Shown: positions 1 to 6,191 of the stretch, in pieces
Layout: every line of letters begins with the position of its first letter
How positions within the stretch are numbered: the first letter of the stretch is position 1
DNA from: Actinomycetes bacterium
GTDB lineage: Bacteria; Actinomycetota; Acidimicrobiia; Acidimicrobiales; RAAP-2
Direction of reading: 5' to 3'
DNA length: 8,196 nt
Assembly (NCBI GenBank): GCA_021807965.1
Contig: JAKBCI010000061.1
Location: forward strand, 1-8,196
Made by a program: the position numbers and the translations under genes
The notes under the pieces: model-generated
Database searches by the model: none
The model's input: the letters and a program-made list of their open reading frames with translations, nothing else
What the model was told of the DNA's origin: nothing

Positions 1-168
1 GAGCCGACGCAGGCTCTTCGTGGCGCGGGAATAACGCGCGAAGAGAGCCCCCTTGACCACTTCTGGCAAGTTAACCAGGGCAAATACGGGTCCGTCGAGG
101 TTCGTGAAGTATCGGCGTAGCACCGTACGCTCGGCGTCGGTGAACTCTTCCGCGACGTAAGCGTGCAT
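1..168 (-). CDS. Probable FAD-dependent thymidylate synthase-like protein (ThyX family), N-terminal fragment
   Basis: Only the first 56 codons are in the window; the gene runs off the left edge. It starts at ATG 168-166, 12 bases after the helicase stop codon (TAA, 183-181). That stop is in the same frame and no other start codon lies between, so the start is well fixed, although no strong ribosome binding site is visible. The protein opens [16 protein letters not shown] and contains [20 protein letters not shown] (residues 24-43), then [14 protein letters not shown] (44-56 region). From memory, this Asn-Leu-Pro-Glu-Val-Val-Lys-Gly and Arg-Tyr-Ser-Arg...Lys-Ser-Leu-Arg-Arg pattern matches a divergent, longer group of proteins annotated as FAD-dependent thymidylate synthase in actinobacteria and Chloroflexi. 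ThyX makes dTMP from dUMP using methylenetetrahydrofolate and FAD. The catalytic region is not visible, so activity cannot be judged. It is probably co-transcribed with the helicase. The reading frame is certain; the family call is moderate. Confidence 0.55.
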   Translation of the reverse strand, partial: MHAYVAEEFTDAERTVLRRYFTNLDGPVFALVNLPEVVKGALFARYSRATKSLRRL

Positions 169-180
169 GACAGATAGAGG

Positions 181-2319
181 TTAGGGCTCGGACTGGCGTA
201 GAGGGTGGACCATCGTAGCGGTGGCGACCACGCTGCGCACGATGGCGTCACGGGCATCGGCGGCGCGCTCAGCGACGGGGCCGAGGCTGCGAAGTCGAGC
301 GAGCTGCTCGCAGAGATCAGCCACCTGCTTGGCCGCTCGAACGAAGTCTCCCGGCGAGGTCTGGCCGACTTCGACGTCCGCGAGATCGAGCACCGTGGCG
401 AGCGTTGCGCCTCTCGCCCAGGCGGTAATAACGTGAGCGAAGCTTCCGTCGGGATCGCGGCCGTGGCTCAACTGGTTGCGAGATTCGATCTCGCGCACGG
501 CCGCCACGCGCACGCTCAATGAACGCAGGCGGTCTTCGAGCGAGAGGCGTCGTTCGCGACCAACCCGATCGGGAATCGTTCGGCGCTTCTTAGTCGTTAC
601 CGACTTGGCGGCGTGGGGGGTCTGTCGTGGGCGTTTTCGTTCGAAGACGAAGCAGGAGACGAATCCGGCGAGCGACGCCGAGTCGAGGTCGTCGAGCAAG
701 CCCTCGCGCAGCGCCTCGGCAACGAGCAGGTCGCTCTCGTGGTACAGCGATCGAAGTAGCTGCCCGTCGTCGGTGAGCCTCCAACCTTCGGCGTAGCCGA
801 GCGCCTCGAGTACCCGGTGGCGTGCGAGCATCACGTCGCTCAAGGAGCGTCGCGAGGCCGCCGGACGAGCCGCGGCCTCGAACTGCGCGAAGGAACGCTC
901 CACGACCGTCACCGCGGTCTCGAGGTCGAAGTGGTCGATGAGGTTAGCGGTGAAGTTGTAGGTGGGGCGAAACGACGAATGAAGATCCGCGGGAGGGGCG
1001 ATCGCGATCCGAGCGACGTCGCGCATCGCAACTTCCGGGTTGAAACAGATGATCGCGTGGCCCTCGTCGTCGAGTCCGCGCCGCCCGGCTCGTCCAGTCA
1101 TCTGCGCGTACTCGGCGCTGGTGAGAAACGACCGGCCCGCGTCGGAGAATTTGGAAAATCGCTCGAGGGCAACGGTGCGCGCCGGCATGTTGATCCCGAG
1201 CGCCAGCGTTTCGGTGGCGAACACAACACCCAACAGGTTGCGTTCAAAACACGCCTCGACGATTTCGCGAAACGCCGGGATCATGCCGGCGTGGTGCGCC
1301 GCCAGGCCGCGAACGAGGCTGTCGAGGAAGTCGTCGTACTCGAGAGCGCGCAGCTCGTCGTTACTGAATCGAGCCAGGCGAAGATGCGCGATGCTCTCGA
1401 TGTCGGTGCGCTGCTCGGCGGTGGTGAAGCGAAGTCCGTCCCGGCGGCACTGGTTGACGGCGTCGTCGCAGGCGGCTCGCGAGAAGATGAAGACGATGAC
1501 CGGCAAGAGATCGGCGACTTCGAGGGAGCGGAGCAATTCACTTCGTCGCGGCGCGCGAAACGGCGGCGGCGGCGCGCCAGTGGTTGGACCACGCCACTTG
1601 GGGCCCGGACGGAAGCGTCGCGAGGACTTCATGAGATTATCGATGCGACGTGCGCTGTCGGAGAGCTGGTGATCCGTCAACAGTTCGAGCAGTTCGGCCG
1701 AGTTCTGCCCACGACGCACGACCGACACGTGATTACGCAGCGAGATGGGTCGGTGAGATTCGACGATCACCTCGGTCGTCCCGCGAATGGAGTTCAGCCA
1801 CTCTCCCACGAACGGCGCATTACCGACGGTGGCGGACAGGGCCACGAACTGGACTGGCGGGGGCGTAAGGATCAGGACCTCCTCCCAGACCCCGCCTCGA
1901 TATGGATCCTGGAGGTAGTGAACCTCGTCGAGGACCACGACGGCGAGGTCGCGGAGTTGGAGGGAATCCGTGAGCAGCATATTGCGCAGCACCTCGGTGG
2001 TCATCACGACCACGTCAGCGCCACGGTTGATCGACGTATCCCCGGTCAAGAGTCCCACGCGCTCGGTACCGAAGCGTTCGGCGAGTTCGTGGTACTTCTG
2101 GTTAGAAAGCGCCTTCAGTGGCGTCGTGTAGAAGGCGCGCTGGCCTTGTTCTATCCTTCGACCGATCGCGAACGTGGCGACAATCGTTTTTCCCGACCCC
2201 GTTGGCGCGCTAACCAGTACGTTGACTCCCCGTTCGACGGCGTCGAACGCGGCGTGCTGGAAGCCGTCGAGGCCGAAGCCAAGGCCGTTGACGAAGTCGT
2301 CGCGGTATTCGCGGCTCAC
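181..2319 (-). CDS. helY: HelY-type superfamily 2 DEVH-box RNA helicase (Ski2/Mtr4-like)
   Basis: This is an ATP-dependent, probably RNA-unwinding helicase of the Ski2/Mtr4 group, 712 residues long. Visible motifs in order are: Q21 just before the first RecA fold; Walker A APTGSGKT (38-45); TPLKAL (66-71); motif Ib-like MTTEVLRN (106-113); DEVH Walker B (131-134); SAT (162-164); VIVFIFSRAACDDA (274-287), opening the second RecA fold; HHAGMIP (342-348); FATETLALGINMPA (367-380); and motif VI QMTGRAGRRG (406-415). SFRPTYNFTANLI (449-461) and a helical stretch at about 525-559 (LYHESDLLVAEALREG and onward) fit the winged-helix and DSHCT-type C-terminal part. A very basic linker lies at about 560-580. 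The M. tuberculosis HelY is roughly 900 residues, so this is a compact form. The start is GTG at 2319, overlapping the tatC stop codon by four bases (GTGA), which suggests translational coupling. Location downstream of tatC matches mycobacterial helY. The cellular RNA substrate is unknown. Confidence 0.93.
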   Translation of the reverse strand: MSREYRDDFVNGLGFGLDGFQHAAFDAVERGVNVLVSAPTGSGKTIVATFAIGRRIEQGQRAFYTTPLKALSNQKYHELAERFGTERVGLLTGDTSINRGADVVVMTTEVLRNMLLTDSLQLRDLAVVVLDEVHYLQDPYRGGVWEEVLILTPPPVQFVALSATVGNAPFVGEWLNSIRGTTEVIVESHRPISLRNHVSVVRRGQNSAELLELLTDHQLSDSARRIDNLMKSSRRFRPGPKWRGPTTGAPPPPFRAPRRSELLRSLEVADLLPVIVFIFSRAACDDAVNQCRRDGLRFTTAEQRTDIESIAHLRLARFSNDELRALEYDDFLDSLVRGLAAHHAGMIPAFREIVEACFERNLLGVVFATETLALGINMPARTVALERFSKFSDAGRSFLTSAEYAQMTGRAGRRGLDDEGHAIICFNPEVAMRDVARIAIAPPADLHSSFRPTYNFTANLIDHFDLETAVTVVERSFAQFEAAARPAASRRSLSDVMLARHRVLEALGYAEGWRLTDDGQLLRSLYHESDLLVAEALREGLLDDLDSASLAGFVSCFVFERKRPRQTPHAAKSVTTKKRRTIPDRVGRERRLSLEDRLRSLSVRVAAVREIESRNQLSHGRDPDGSFAHVITAWARGATLATVLDLADVEVGQTSPGDFVRAAKQVADLCEQLARLRSLGPVAERAADARDAIVRSVVATATMVHPLRQSEP

Positions 2320-3044
2320 CGGTGCAACAACTTGCCGACCCCGATTGCGAGGAAGTAGAACGCGGTCAGGGGTAGCGCTAACGCGAGCATCGACAAGGGG
2401 TCGCCACTCGGCGTGAAGACGGCCGCGGCAATCGTGATGGCAATCAGGGCGTAGCGCCAGGATCGCAGCAGCTGGCGGGGCGTGACGATGCGGGCCAACT
2501 CGAGTGCGACCAACACGACGGGGAACTCAAACGTGACGCCGAAGATGAACATCATCAGCAAGAACAGCCCGAGGTACTGATTGGGGTTGTACTCGGACAC
2601 GAGGGTTCGTCCGCCAATGGACTGGAGGAACTGAATGGCGTGCTGAAAGCTGTAGTAGGCGACCGTCACGCCGGCAGCGAAGAACACGAACGAAGCCGAC
2701 ACGAAGGGCACGGCGTACCGGCGTTCGGTCGCCTTCAAGCCCGGGGTAATGAAACGCCACACGTGCCAGAACACTATGGGCGACGCGAAGACGAGACCGC
2801 CGAAGAACGCAATCTTGATGCGCAGCGTCAACCCGTCTAGGGGATTGGTAACCAGGAATCTGCAGTGGTCGGGCGCGGCGCGGCAGTAGGGCTCTTGGAG
2901 AATGTGCAGAATTGGCGTGTACAGCAAGAACGCGAGTACGCCCAGCACGATGATGGATCCCGACGACAGGAGAAATCGTCGTCGGGCTTCGGCGAGGTGC
3001 TCGGCCAGCGTCATCCCCGACTCGGCTTTACGGAAACGTGACAT
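2316..3044 (-). CDS. tatC: Sec-independent (twin-arginine) protein translocase subunit TatC
   Basis: TatC is the six-helix membrane subunit that recognises the twin-arginine signal of folded proteins and recruits TatA to form the export pore. The 242-residue protein has the family hallmarks: cytoplasmic N-terminus with MTLAEHLAEARRR (11-23), where E19 corresponds to the signal-binding Glu of the HLxELR motif; FITPGLKATERR (98-109), with E107 as the second conserved Glu; and FTPSGDPLSM near the C-terminus. Hydrophobic segments are visible at about 25-50, 76-96, 111-135, 155-185, 195-212 and 217-238. The first extracytoplasmic loop carries two cysteines, C54 and C61, a pairing I recall from other actinobacterial TatC proteins and a possible disulfide. 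It starts at ATG, 6 bases after the tatA/B stop, and its TGA overlaps the helicase GTG start. The second-motif residue A20 replaces the more usual Leu. Length is near normal for the family. Confidence 0.96.
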   Translation of the reverse strand: MSRFRKAESGMTLAEHLAEARRRFLLSSGSIIVLGVLAFLLYTPILHILQEPYCRAAPDHCRFLVTNPLDGLTLRIKIAFFGGLVFASPIVFWHVWRFITPGLKATERRYAVPFVSASFVFFAAGVTVAYYSFQHAIQFLQSIGGRTLVSEYNPNQYLGLFLLMMFIFGVTFEFPVVLVALELARIVTPRQLLRSWRYALIAITIAAAVFTPSGDPLSMLALALPLTAFYFLAIGVGKLLHR

Positions 3045-3050
3045 GGCGAG

Positions 3051-3449
3051 CTAGTTGAGTGACGGGTCGACGGGGCCCGGGTCCGAGGCGAGGTCAGGCG
3101 GTGGCGCGTTCGAATATGAGATGGGTGGTGGCGACGGTGGCTCGTCGGGTTCGGTTACGTCGGTGGGGGCAAGGTCACTCGGTGCGGAGCTCGACTCTCG
3201 CGCCTCGGCTCGATTGGCGAGTTCGTTTAGCAGGTTTACCGGACTGCGCACGACGCGGGCGAGATCACTCGCGCTGGGAAGGTCTGGTATGACGCCGCGC
3301 ACCTCTTCTTCAACGCGTTCCTGTATTCGCTTGAGCGCCCGCCAACTAGAGCCCAGCTTGTGGGCCACCTCGGGTAATTTGTCGGGTCCGAGCAGCAAGA
3401 GAATCACGGCCACGATCACCATGATCTTGATGGGGCTCAGACTCAACAC
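3051..3449 (-). CDS. tatA: TatA/TatB-family twin-arginine translocase subunit
   Basis: This is a small single-span membrane protein of the Tat export system, 132 residues. It has a short N-terminus, one transmembrane helix (about residues 8-21, IKIMVIVAVILLLLG), the hinge LGPDKLPEVAHKLGSSW (about 20-36), an amphipathic charged helix with RALKRIQERVEEEVR (about 37-51), and a disordered Pro/Ser/Asp-rich tail after about residue 75. The hinge has Gly-Pro, as in TatB and many single-subunit TatA proteins, rather than Phe-Gly, so TatA versus TatB cannot be settled from the sequence. It is the only such subunit in the window. It lies 32 bases after lepB and 6 bases before tatC. The start is uncertain: GTG at 3449 gives the frame used here, but the purine-rich GGGGGA abuts it, so TTG at 3446 or CTG at 3440 are possible. 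The first in-frame ATG (codon 10) would remove part of the membrane helix and is unlikely. Confidence 0.9.
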   Translation of the reverse strand: MLSLSPIKIMVIVAVILLLLGPDKLPEVAHKLGSSWRALKRIQERVEEEVRGVIPDLPSASDLARVVRSPVNLLNELANRAEARESSSAPSDLAPTDVTEPDEPPSPPPISYSNAPPPDLASDPGPVDPSLN

Positions 3450-3465
3450 TCCCCCATTGTAGGGG
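3450..3465 (-). promoter_or_regulatory. Ribosome binding site and small hairpin before tatA
   Basis: On the minus strand, GGGGGA (3455-3450) is the strongest Shine-Dalgarno-like run at any start in the window. Four of its G residues can pair with CCCC (3465-3462) across a six-base loop, TACAAT, making a 4-bp all-GC hairpin. If formed, it would hide the binding site and could tune tatA translation after lepB. The run touches the GTG at 3449, which argues that the true initiation codon may be slightly downstream. The hairpin is short and may be accidental. Confidence 0.4.
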
Positions 3466-3481
3466 CGTCACTGCGCAACGT

Positions 3482-4105
3482 TTAGAGGAAGCCAAATTGT
3501 GAGAGCGGCCACAGGCGGAAGAACGCCTTGCCAATGATGCTCGAGCGAGGCACTGTCCCCCACGTTCGACTGTCGCAGGATTCGCTCTGGTTGTCCCCCA
3601 TCAAGAAGTACCTATTGGGCGGAACCGTGACGTTGCCGATCGGCGTGCCGAGTGGTTCGTAGTGCGTCCAGGTCTGGTCGAGCACCTTACCGTTTACGTA
3701 GATCGTATTGCCGCGTGACGTCAAGTGGTCTCCGGGCAGGCCGATGACCCGCTTGATGAAGATAGGGACCGCGTCGGTGCAGTCGGTCAGTGCCGCCGCC
3801 GGTGCCCGAAAGACAACAATGTCCCCTCGGTGAATCGTGCCGAGGGTGACGGAGAGCTTGGAAACGAGGATGCGGTCACCGATCGGCAACGTTGGCTCCA
3901 TCGAACCCGACGGAATGTAGAACTGCTGAACGACGTAGGCGCGCATCAGCAGGGAGACGCCGAGCGCCACCACGAGGATGATGACCCATTCGATCAGCGT
4001 CGATCGACGGCGCCGCGGTCGAGCCACGCTGTTCACGACGGCCTCGATCGGATCAACTCCAACGGCAGCGGTGGTCGAATCTGGTTCGACGAGGTCGTCA
4101 GGCAC
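3482..4105 (-). CDS. lepB: Type I signal peptidase
   Basis: The enzyme cleaves signal peptides from exported preproteins at the outer face of the membrane, using a Ser/Lys dyad. The 207-residue protein has a cytoplasmic N-terminus (1-36) ending in a basic stretch (RPRRRR, 29-34), a single membrane anchor at about 37-54, then the catalytic domain. Box B is IPSGSMEPTLPIGD (64-77) with S68 the expected nucleophile. Box D is FIKRVIGLPGD (116-126) with K118 the expected general base. Box E is GDNQSESCDSRTWG (170-183), and the C-terminus has GKAFFRLWP. All catalytic motifs are intact. C109 and C177 are both in the extracytoplasmic domain and could pair. The start is GTG at 4105, without a clear ribosome binding site. 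It sits between pafA and tatA, where M. tuberculosis carries pafB and pafC. The gaps on its two sides (24 and 32 bases) are the widest in the window, consistent with insertion or replacement at this point. It may serve Tat as well as Sec substrates. Confidence 0.96.
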   Translation of the reverse strand: MPDDLVEPDSTTAAVGVDPIEAVVNSVARPRRRRSTLIEWVIILVVALGVSLLMRAYVVQQFYIPSGSMEPTLPIGDRILVSKLSVTLGTIHRGDIVVFRAPAAALTDCTDAVPIFIKRVIGLPGDHLTSRGNTIYVNGKVLDQTWTHYEPLGTPIGNVTVPPNRYFLMGDNQSESCDSRTWGTVPRSSIIGKAFFRLWPLSQFGFL

Positions 4106-4107
4106 GT

Positions 4108-4130
4108 AGCAAGGTTAGTCGGCCCTTACT
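4108..4130 (-). repeat. Hairpin filling the pafA-lepB gap
   Basis: On the minus strand AGTAAGG (4130-4124) can pair with CCTTGCT (4114-4108) over a nine-base loop, giving seven pairs including one G-U. The stem begins at the last base of the pafA stop codon (TAA, 4132-4130) and ends two bases before the lepB GTG start (4105). No run of T follows, so it is not an intrinsic terminator. It could limit ribosome access to lepB or mark an RNA processing site. A stem this short may be chance. Confidence 0.4.
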
Positions 4131-5503
4131 TACCTATCTCGTCGCTCCAGGGACGCGAGTAGCTTCTGAAAGCGTTCGTCCGTGCTCTTGAAGGGATCCT
4201 TCAAGAGCACGGTGCGCTGCATCTCGTCGTTGAGCTTGAGGTGCACCCAGTCGACGGTGTAATCGCGACGCCACTCTTTGGCGACGCGGATGAAGGTGCC
4301 GCGCATCCGAGCGCGTGTCGTCGCCGGGGGCTCGACGGCGGCGGTGGAGATGGCGTCGTCGTCGACCATCCGTCGAAAGTGGTCGCGTTGTTGACGTCGG
4401 TAGTGCAGACCACGGTCCAAGTCGGTGTCGTGGTACAGCAGATCGATGAGCGCGATTCGCGGGTCGCTCAACGCGAGGCCGCGCCGCTCGCGCTCTCGTT
4501 CGATGATCTGCAATTTGGCAATCCAATCCACTCGGTCGGCGAGGGACATCGGATCGCTGCGAAAGTCGTCGATCGCTTCTCGCCACAAGCGCACGGCGAG
4601 GCGCTGGTCGTCGGGCAGATTGCGGTTCTGGGCGAAGAGCTCGGCGCGCTCGCAGAGATCGTCTTGGATTTCTAGGGCTGTCATATCCCGACCGGACGTC
4701 AGCTTGATCGGCTCTTTGCTCCAGAGGTCGTAGGCGATATCGCGCAGCGCGTTAATCGGCGAAGCCAGGTTGTAGTCGCGCAGCACCGTCGTTCGGTCTT
4801 CGATCATGGCTAAAACGACGGAGGCCGTGCCGACCTTGAGAAACGTCGCGAACTCACTCATGTTCGAATCGCCGACGATGACGTGGAGCCGTCGGTACCG
4901 CTCGGGATCGGCGTGGGGCTCATCACGGGTATTGATGATGGGTCGGCTGCGCGTGGTGGCCGAGGAGATTGACTCCCAGATGTGCTCGGCGCGTTGGCTC
5001 ATCGAATAGGCGGTGCCCTTGGGTGATGAGACCACCTTGCCGGCGCCGGCAAATATTTGGCGACTGATCAGGAACGGAATGAACACCTGTTCGAGTCGCG
5101 ACAGATCGTCGATGCGCTCGATGCAGTAGTTCTCGTGACAGCCGTAGGAGTTCCCCGAGGAATCCGTATTGTTCTTGAACAGGTAGATGTCACCGCGGAT
5201 TCCCTCGTCGGTGAGTTGTTGCTGAGCGTAGGTGACCAGTTCGCGCAAAATGGCCTCGCCCGCCTTGTCCTGGGCGACGAGGTCAGTGAGCGAGTCGCAC
5301 TCGGCGGTGGCGTACTCGGGGTGGCTTCCCACGTCGAGGTACAGCCGGCTACCGTTCTCGAGGAAGACGTTGCTCGATCGGCCCCACGCGACCACCTTGC
5401 GAAAGAGGAATCGTGAGACCTCATCGGGGCTCAGACGGCGCTGCCCCCGCAGCGAGAACGTAATGCCGAATTCGGTCTCGACGCCGAATATTCGCCGAAG
5501 CAT
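4130..5503 (-). CDS. pafA: Pup-protein ligase PafA
   Basis: PafA activates the C-terminal Glu of Pup with ATP to a gamma-glutamyl phosphate, then joins it to a lysine side chain of target proteins, marking them for the proteasome. The 457-residue protein belongs to the glutamine synthetase-like carboxylate-amine ligase fold. Family signatures are RIFGVETEFGITF (4-16), with metal-binding Glu residues E9 and E11; NGSRLYLDVGSHPEYATAEC (50-69), where D57 is the expected catalytic Asp; YLFKNNTDSSGNSYGCHENY (107-127 region); RPIINTRDEPHADPERYRRL; VGDSNMSEFATFLKVGT; and the C-terminal DWVHLKLNDEMQRTVLLKDP. Length is typical of PafA, and no key residue appears missing. It starts at ATG, 7 bases after the prcA stop, and is the last gene of the pupylation module. 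Its 3' end contains a perfect inverted repeat (4180-4212). The closely related dop lies upstream in the same window. The two share RPIINTRDEPH and neighbouring sequence, as expected for paralogues. Confidence 0.98.
   Translation of the reverse strand: MLRRIFGVETEFGITFSLRGQRRLSPDEVSRFLFRKVVAWGRSSNVFLENGSRLYLDVGSHPEYATAECDSLTDLVAQDKAGEAILRELVTYAQQQLTDEGIRGDIYLFKNNTDSSGNSYGCHENYCIERIDDLSRLEQVFIPFLISRQIFAGAGKVVSSPKGTAYSMSQRAEHIWESISSATTRSRPIINTRDEPHADPERYRRLHVIVGDSNMSEFATFLKVGTASVVLAMIEDRTTVLRDYNLASPINALRDIAYDLWSKEPIKLTSGRDMTALEIQDDLCERAELFAQNRNLPDDQRLAVRLWREAIDDFRSDPMSLADRVDWIAKLQIIERERERRGLALSDPRIALIDLLYHDTDLDRGLHYRRQQRDHFRRMVDDDAISTAAVEPPATTRARMRGTFIRVAKEWRRDYTVDWVHLKLNDEMQRTVLLKDPFKSTDERFQKLLASLERRDR
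4180..4212 (-). repeat. Perfect 15-bp inverted repeat inside the pafA 3' end
   Basis: The arms CCGTGCTCTTGAAGG (4212-4198 on the minus strand) and CCTTCAAGAGCACGG (4194-4180) are perfectly complementary and separated by a three-base spacer (ATC). In the mRNA this can fold into a 15-bp uninterrupted hairpin with a tight loop. The segment encodes TVLLKDPFKST near the PafA C-terminus, about 50 bases before the stop codon and about 75 bases before the lepB start. No T-rich tract follows on the minus strand, so it is not a standard intrinsic terminator. A role in RNA processing, 3' end protection or ribosome pausing at the boundary between the proteasome genes and lepB-tat is an inference. Confidence 0.85.
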
Positions 5504-5510
5504 CAGCTGC

Positions 5511-6191
5511 TCACGGGCCGAGCAACTCCCCGACTCGCTGGTCGGACAATCGGTTGAACGTGCGTCGTGTCCCGCGATCTTCGAGCACGCAGACTTCGAG
5601 GTCGACGACCTCGATGGTTCGGTCTGGGCCAGACAGCGCGTCTACGGCGTGTCGCAACGTCTCGGCCAGGGGTGCGACGTCGCTCTGGGCGGCAACGAAC
5701 CGGCTCTTGATGGTCTCCGCGTCACCCCCGAGTACCGCGAAGCGGGCCTCGTCCGAGATGGTCCCCTCGTAGGCGATGCGGTAGAGTTTCGTTGGCCGAA
5801 GCGCGCTGCCCAACTGAGCGACGAGTATTTCCACTTCGAGGGGCTTTTGGCCCTCGGTGAACATGTCGCCGACGTGTTGAGCGTAGTAGTTGGCCAGAGC
5901 CCTTGCGTCGACGTCCTCTCGCGAATAGGTGAAACCGGTGCCGTCGGCCCAGCGGATACCAGCCTCGCGAAGCCGGTCGAATTCGTTGTACCGGCCAACG
6001 CCGGCGAAGGCAATGCGGTCGTAGATCTCAGAGATCTTGTTGAGCGACGCCGACGTGTTCTCGGCCACCATGACCACACCGACGTCGTAGATCGCCGCAA
6101 CGATTGAGCGTCCGCGAGCGATGCCCTTCTGCGCGAATTCGGCGCGGTCCTTGATCAGCTGCTCGGGCGATACGTAGAAGAAGTTGGTCAT
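5511..6191 (-). CDS. prcA: 20S proteasome alpha subunit PrcA
   Basis: PrcA forms the outer heptameric rings of the 20S core and the gate through which ATPase-unfolded pupylated proteins enter. The protein has 226 residues. Its N-terminus FFYVSPEQLIKDRAEFAQKG (4-23) is the alpha-type H0 helix and gate region and closely resembles mycobacterial PrcA (YFISPEQ...RKGIAR). KGIARGRSIVA (22-32), VMVAEN (40-45), KISEIYDRIAFAGVGRYNEF (52-71) and ANYYAQHVGDMFTEGQKPLEVE (about 99-120) follow in the expected order. There is no N-terminal catalytic Thr, as expected for an alpha subunit. The C-terminus ends LLGP, shorter than the acidic tail of mycobacterial PrcA. Its ATG overlaps the prcB TGA by four bases (ATGA), so translation is probably coupled and the two subunits made in balance, as their 1:1 stoichiometry requires. 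pafA starts 7 bases downstream. Confidence 0.98.
   Translation of the reverse strand: MTNFFYVSPEQLIKDRAEFAQKGIARGRSIVAAIYDVGVVMVAENTSASLNKISEIYDRIAFAGVGRYNEFDRLREAGIRWADGTGFTYSREDVDARALANYYAQHVGDMFTEGQKPLEVEILVAQLGSALRPTKLYRIAYEGTISDEARFAVLGGDAETIKSRFVAAQSDVAPLAETLRHAVDALSGPDRTIEVVDLEVCVLEDRGTRRTFNRLSDQRVGELLGP

Noticed and set aside
817..2358. Long plus-strand open frame of 513 codons antisense to the helicase
   Set aside because: It lies entirely across a well-supported helicase gene, has no recognisable domain, is rich in Arg/Gly/Glu/Asp/Val as expected from reading GC-rich codons backwards, and lacks neighbours on its strand.
3456..3461. TACAAT on the minus strand before tatA resembles a -10 promoter element
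   Set aside because: No acceptable -35 element is found about 17 bases upstream, and the site is the loop of a GC hairpin within a compact operon.
4180..4212. Intrinsic terminator at the end of pafA
   Set aside because: The stem is strong but no T-rich tract follows on the minus strand, and it is within the coding sequence, so it was recorded as an inverted repeat of unknown role.
5232..6107. Plus-strand open frame of 291 codons across pafA and prcA
   Set aside because: It overlaps two clear proteasome genes, and its translation is a low-similarity, Arg/Ser- and Val/Gly-rich shadow.
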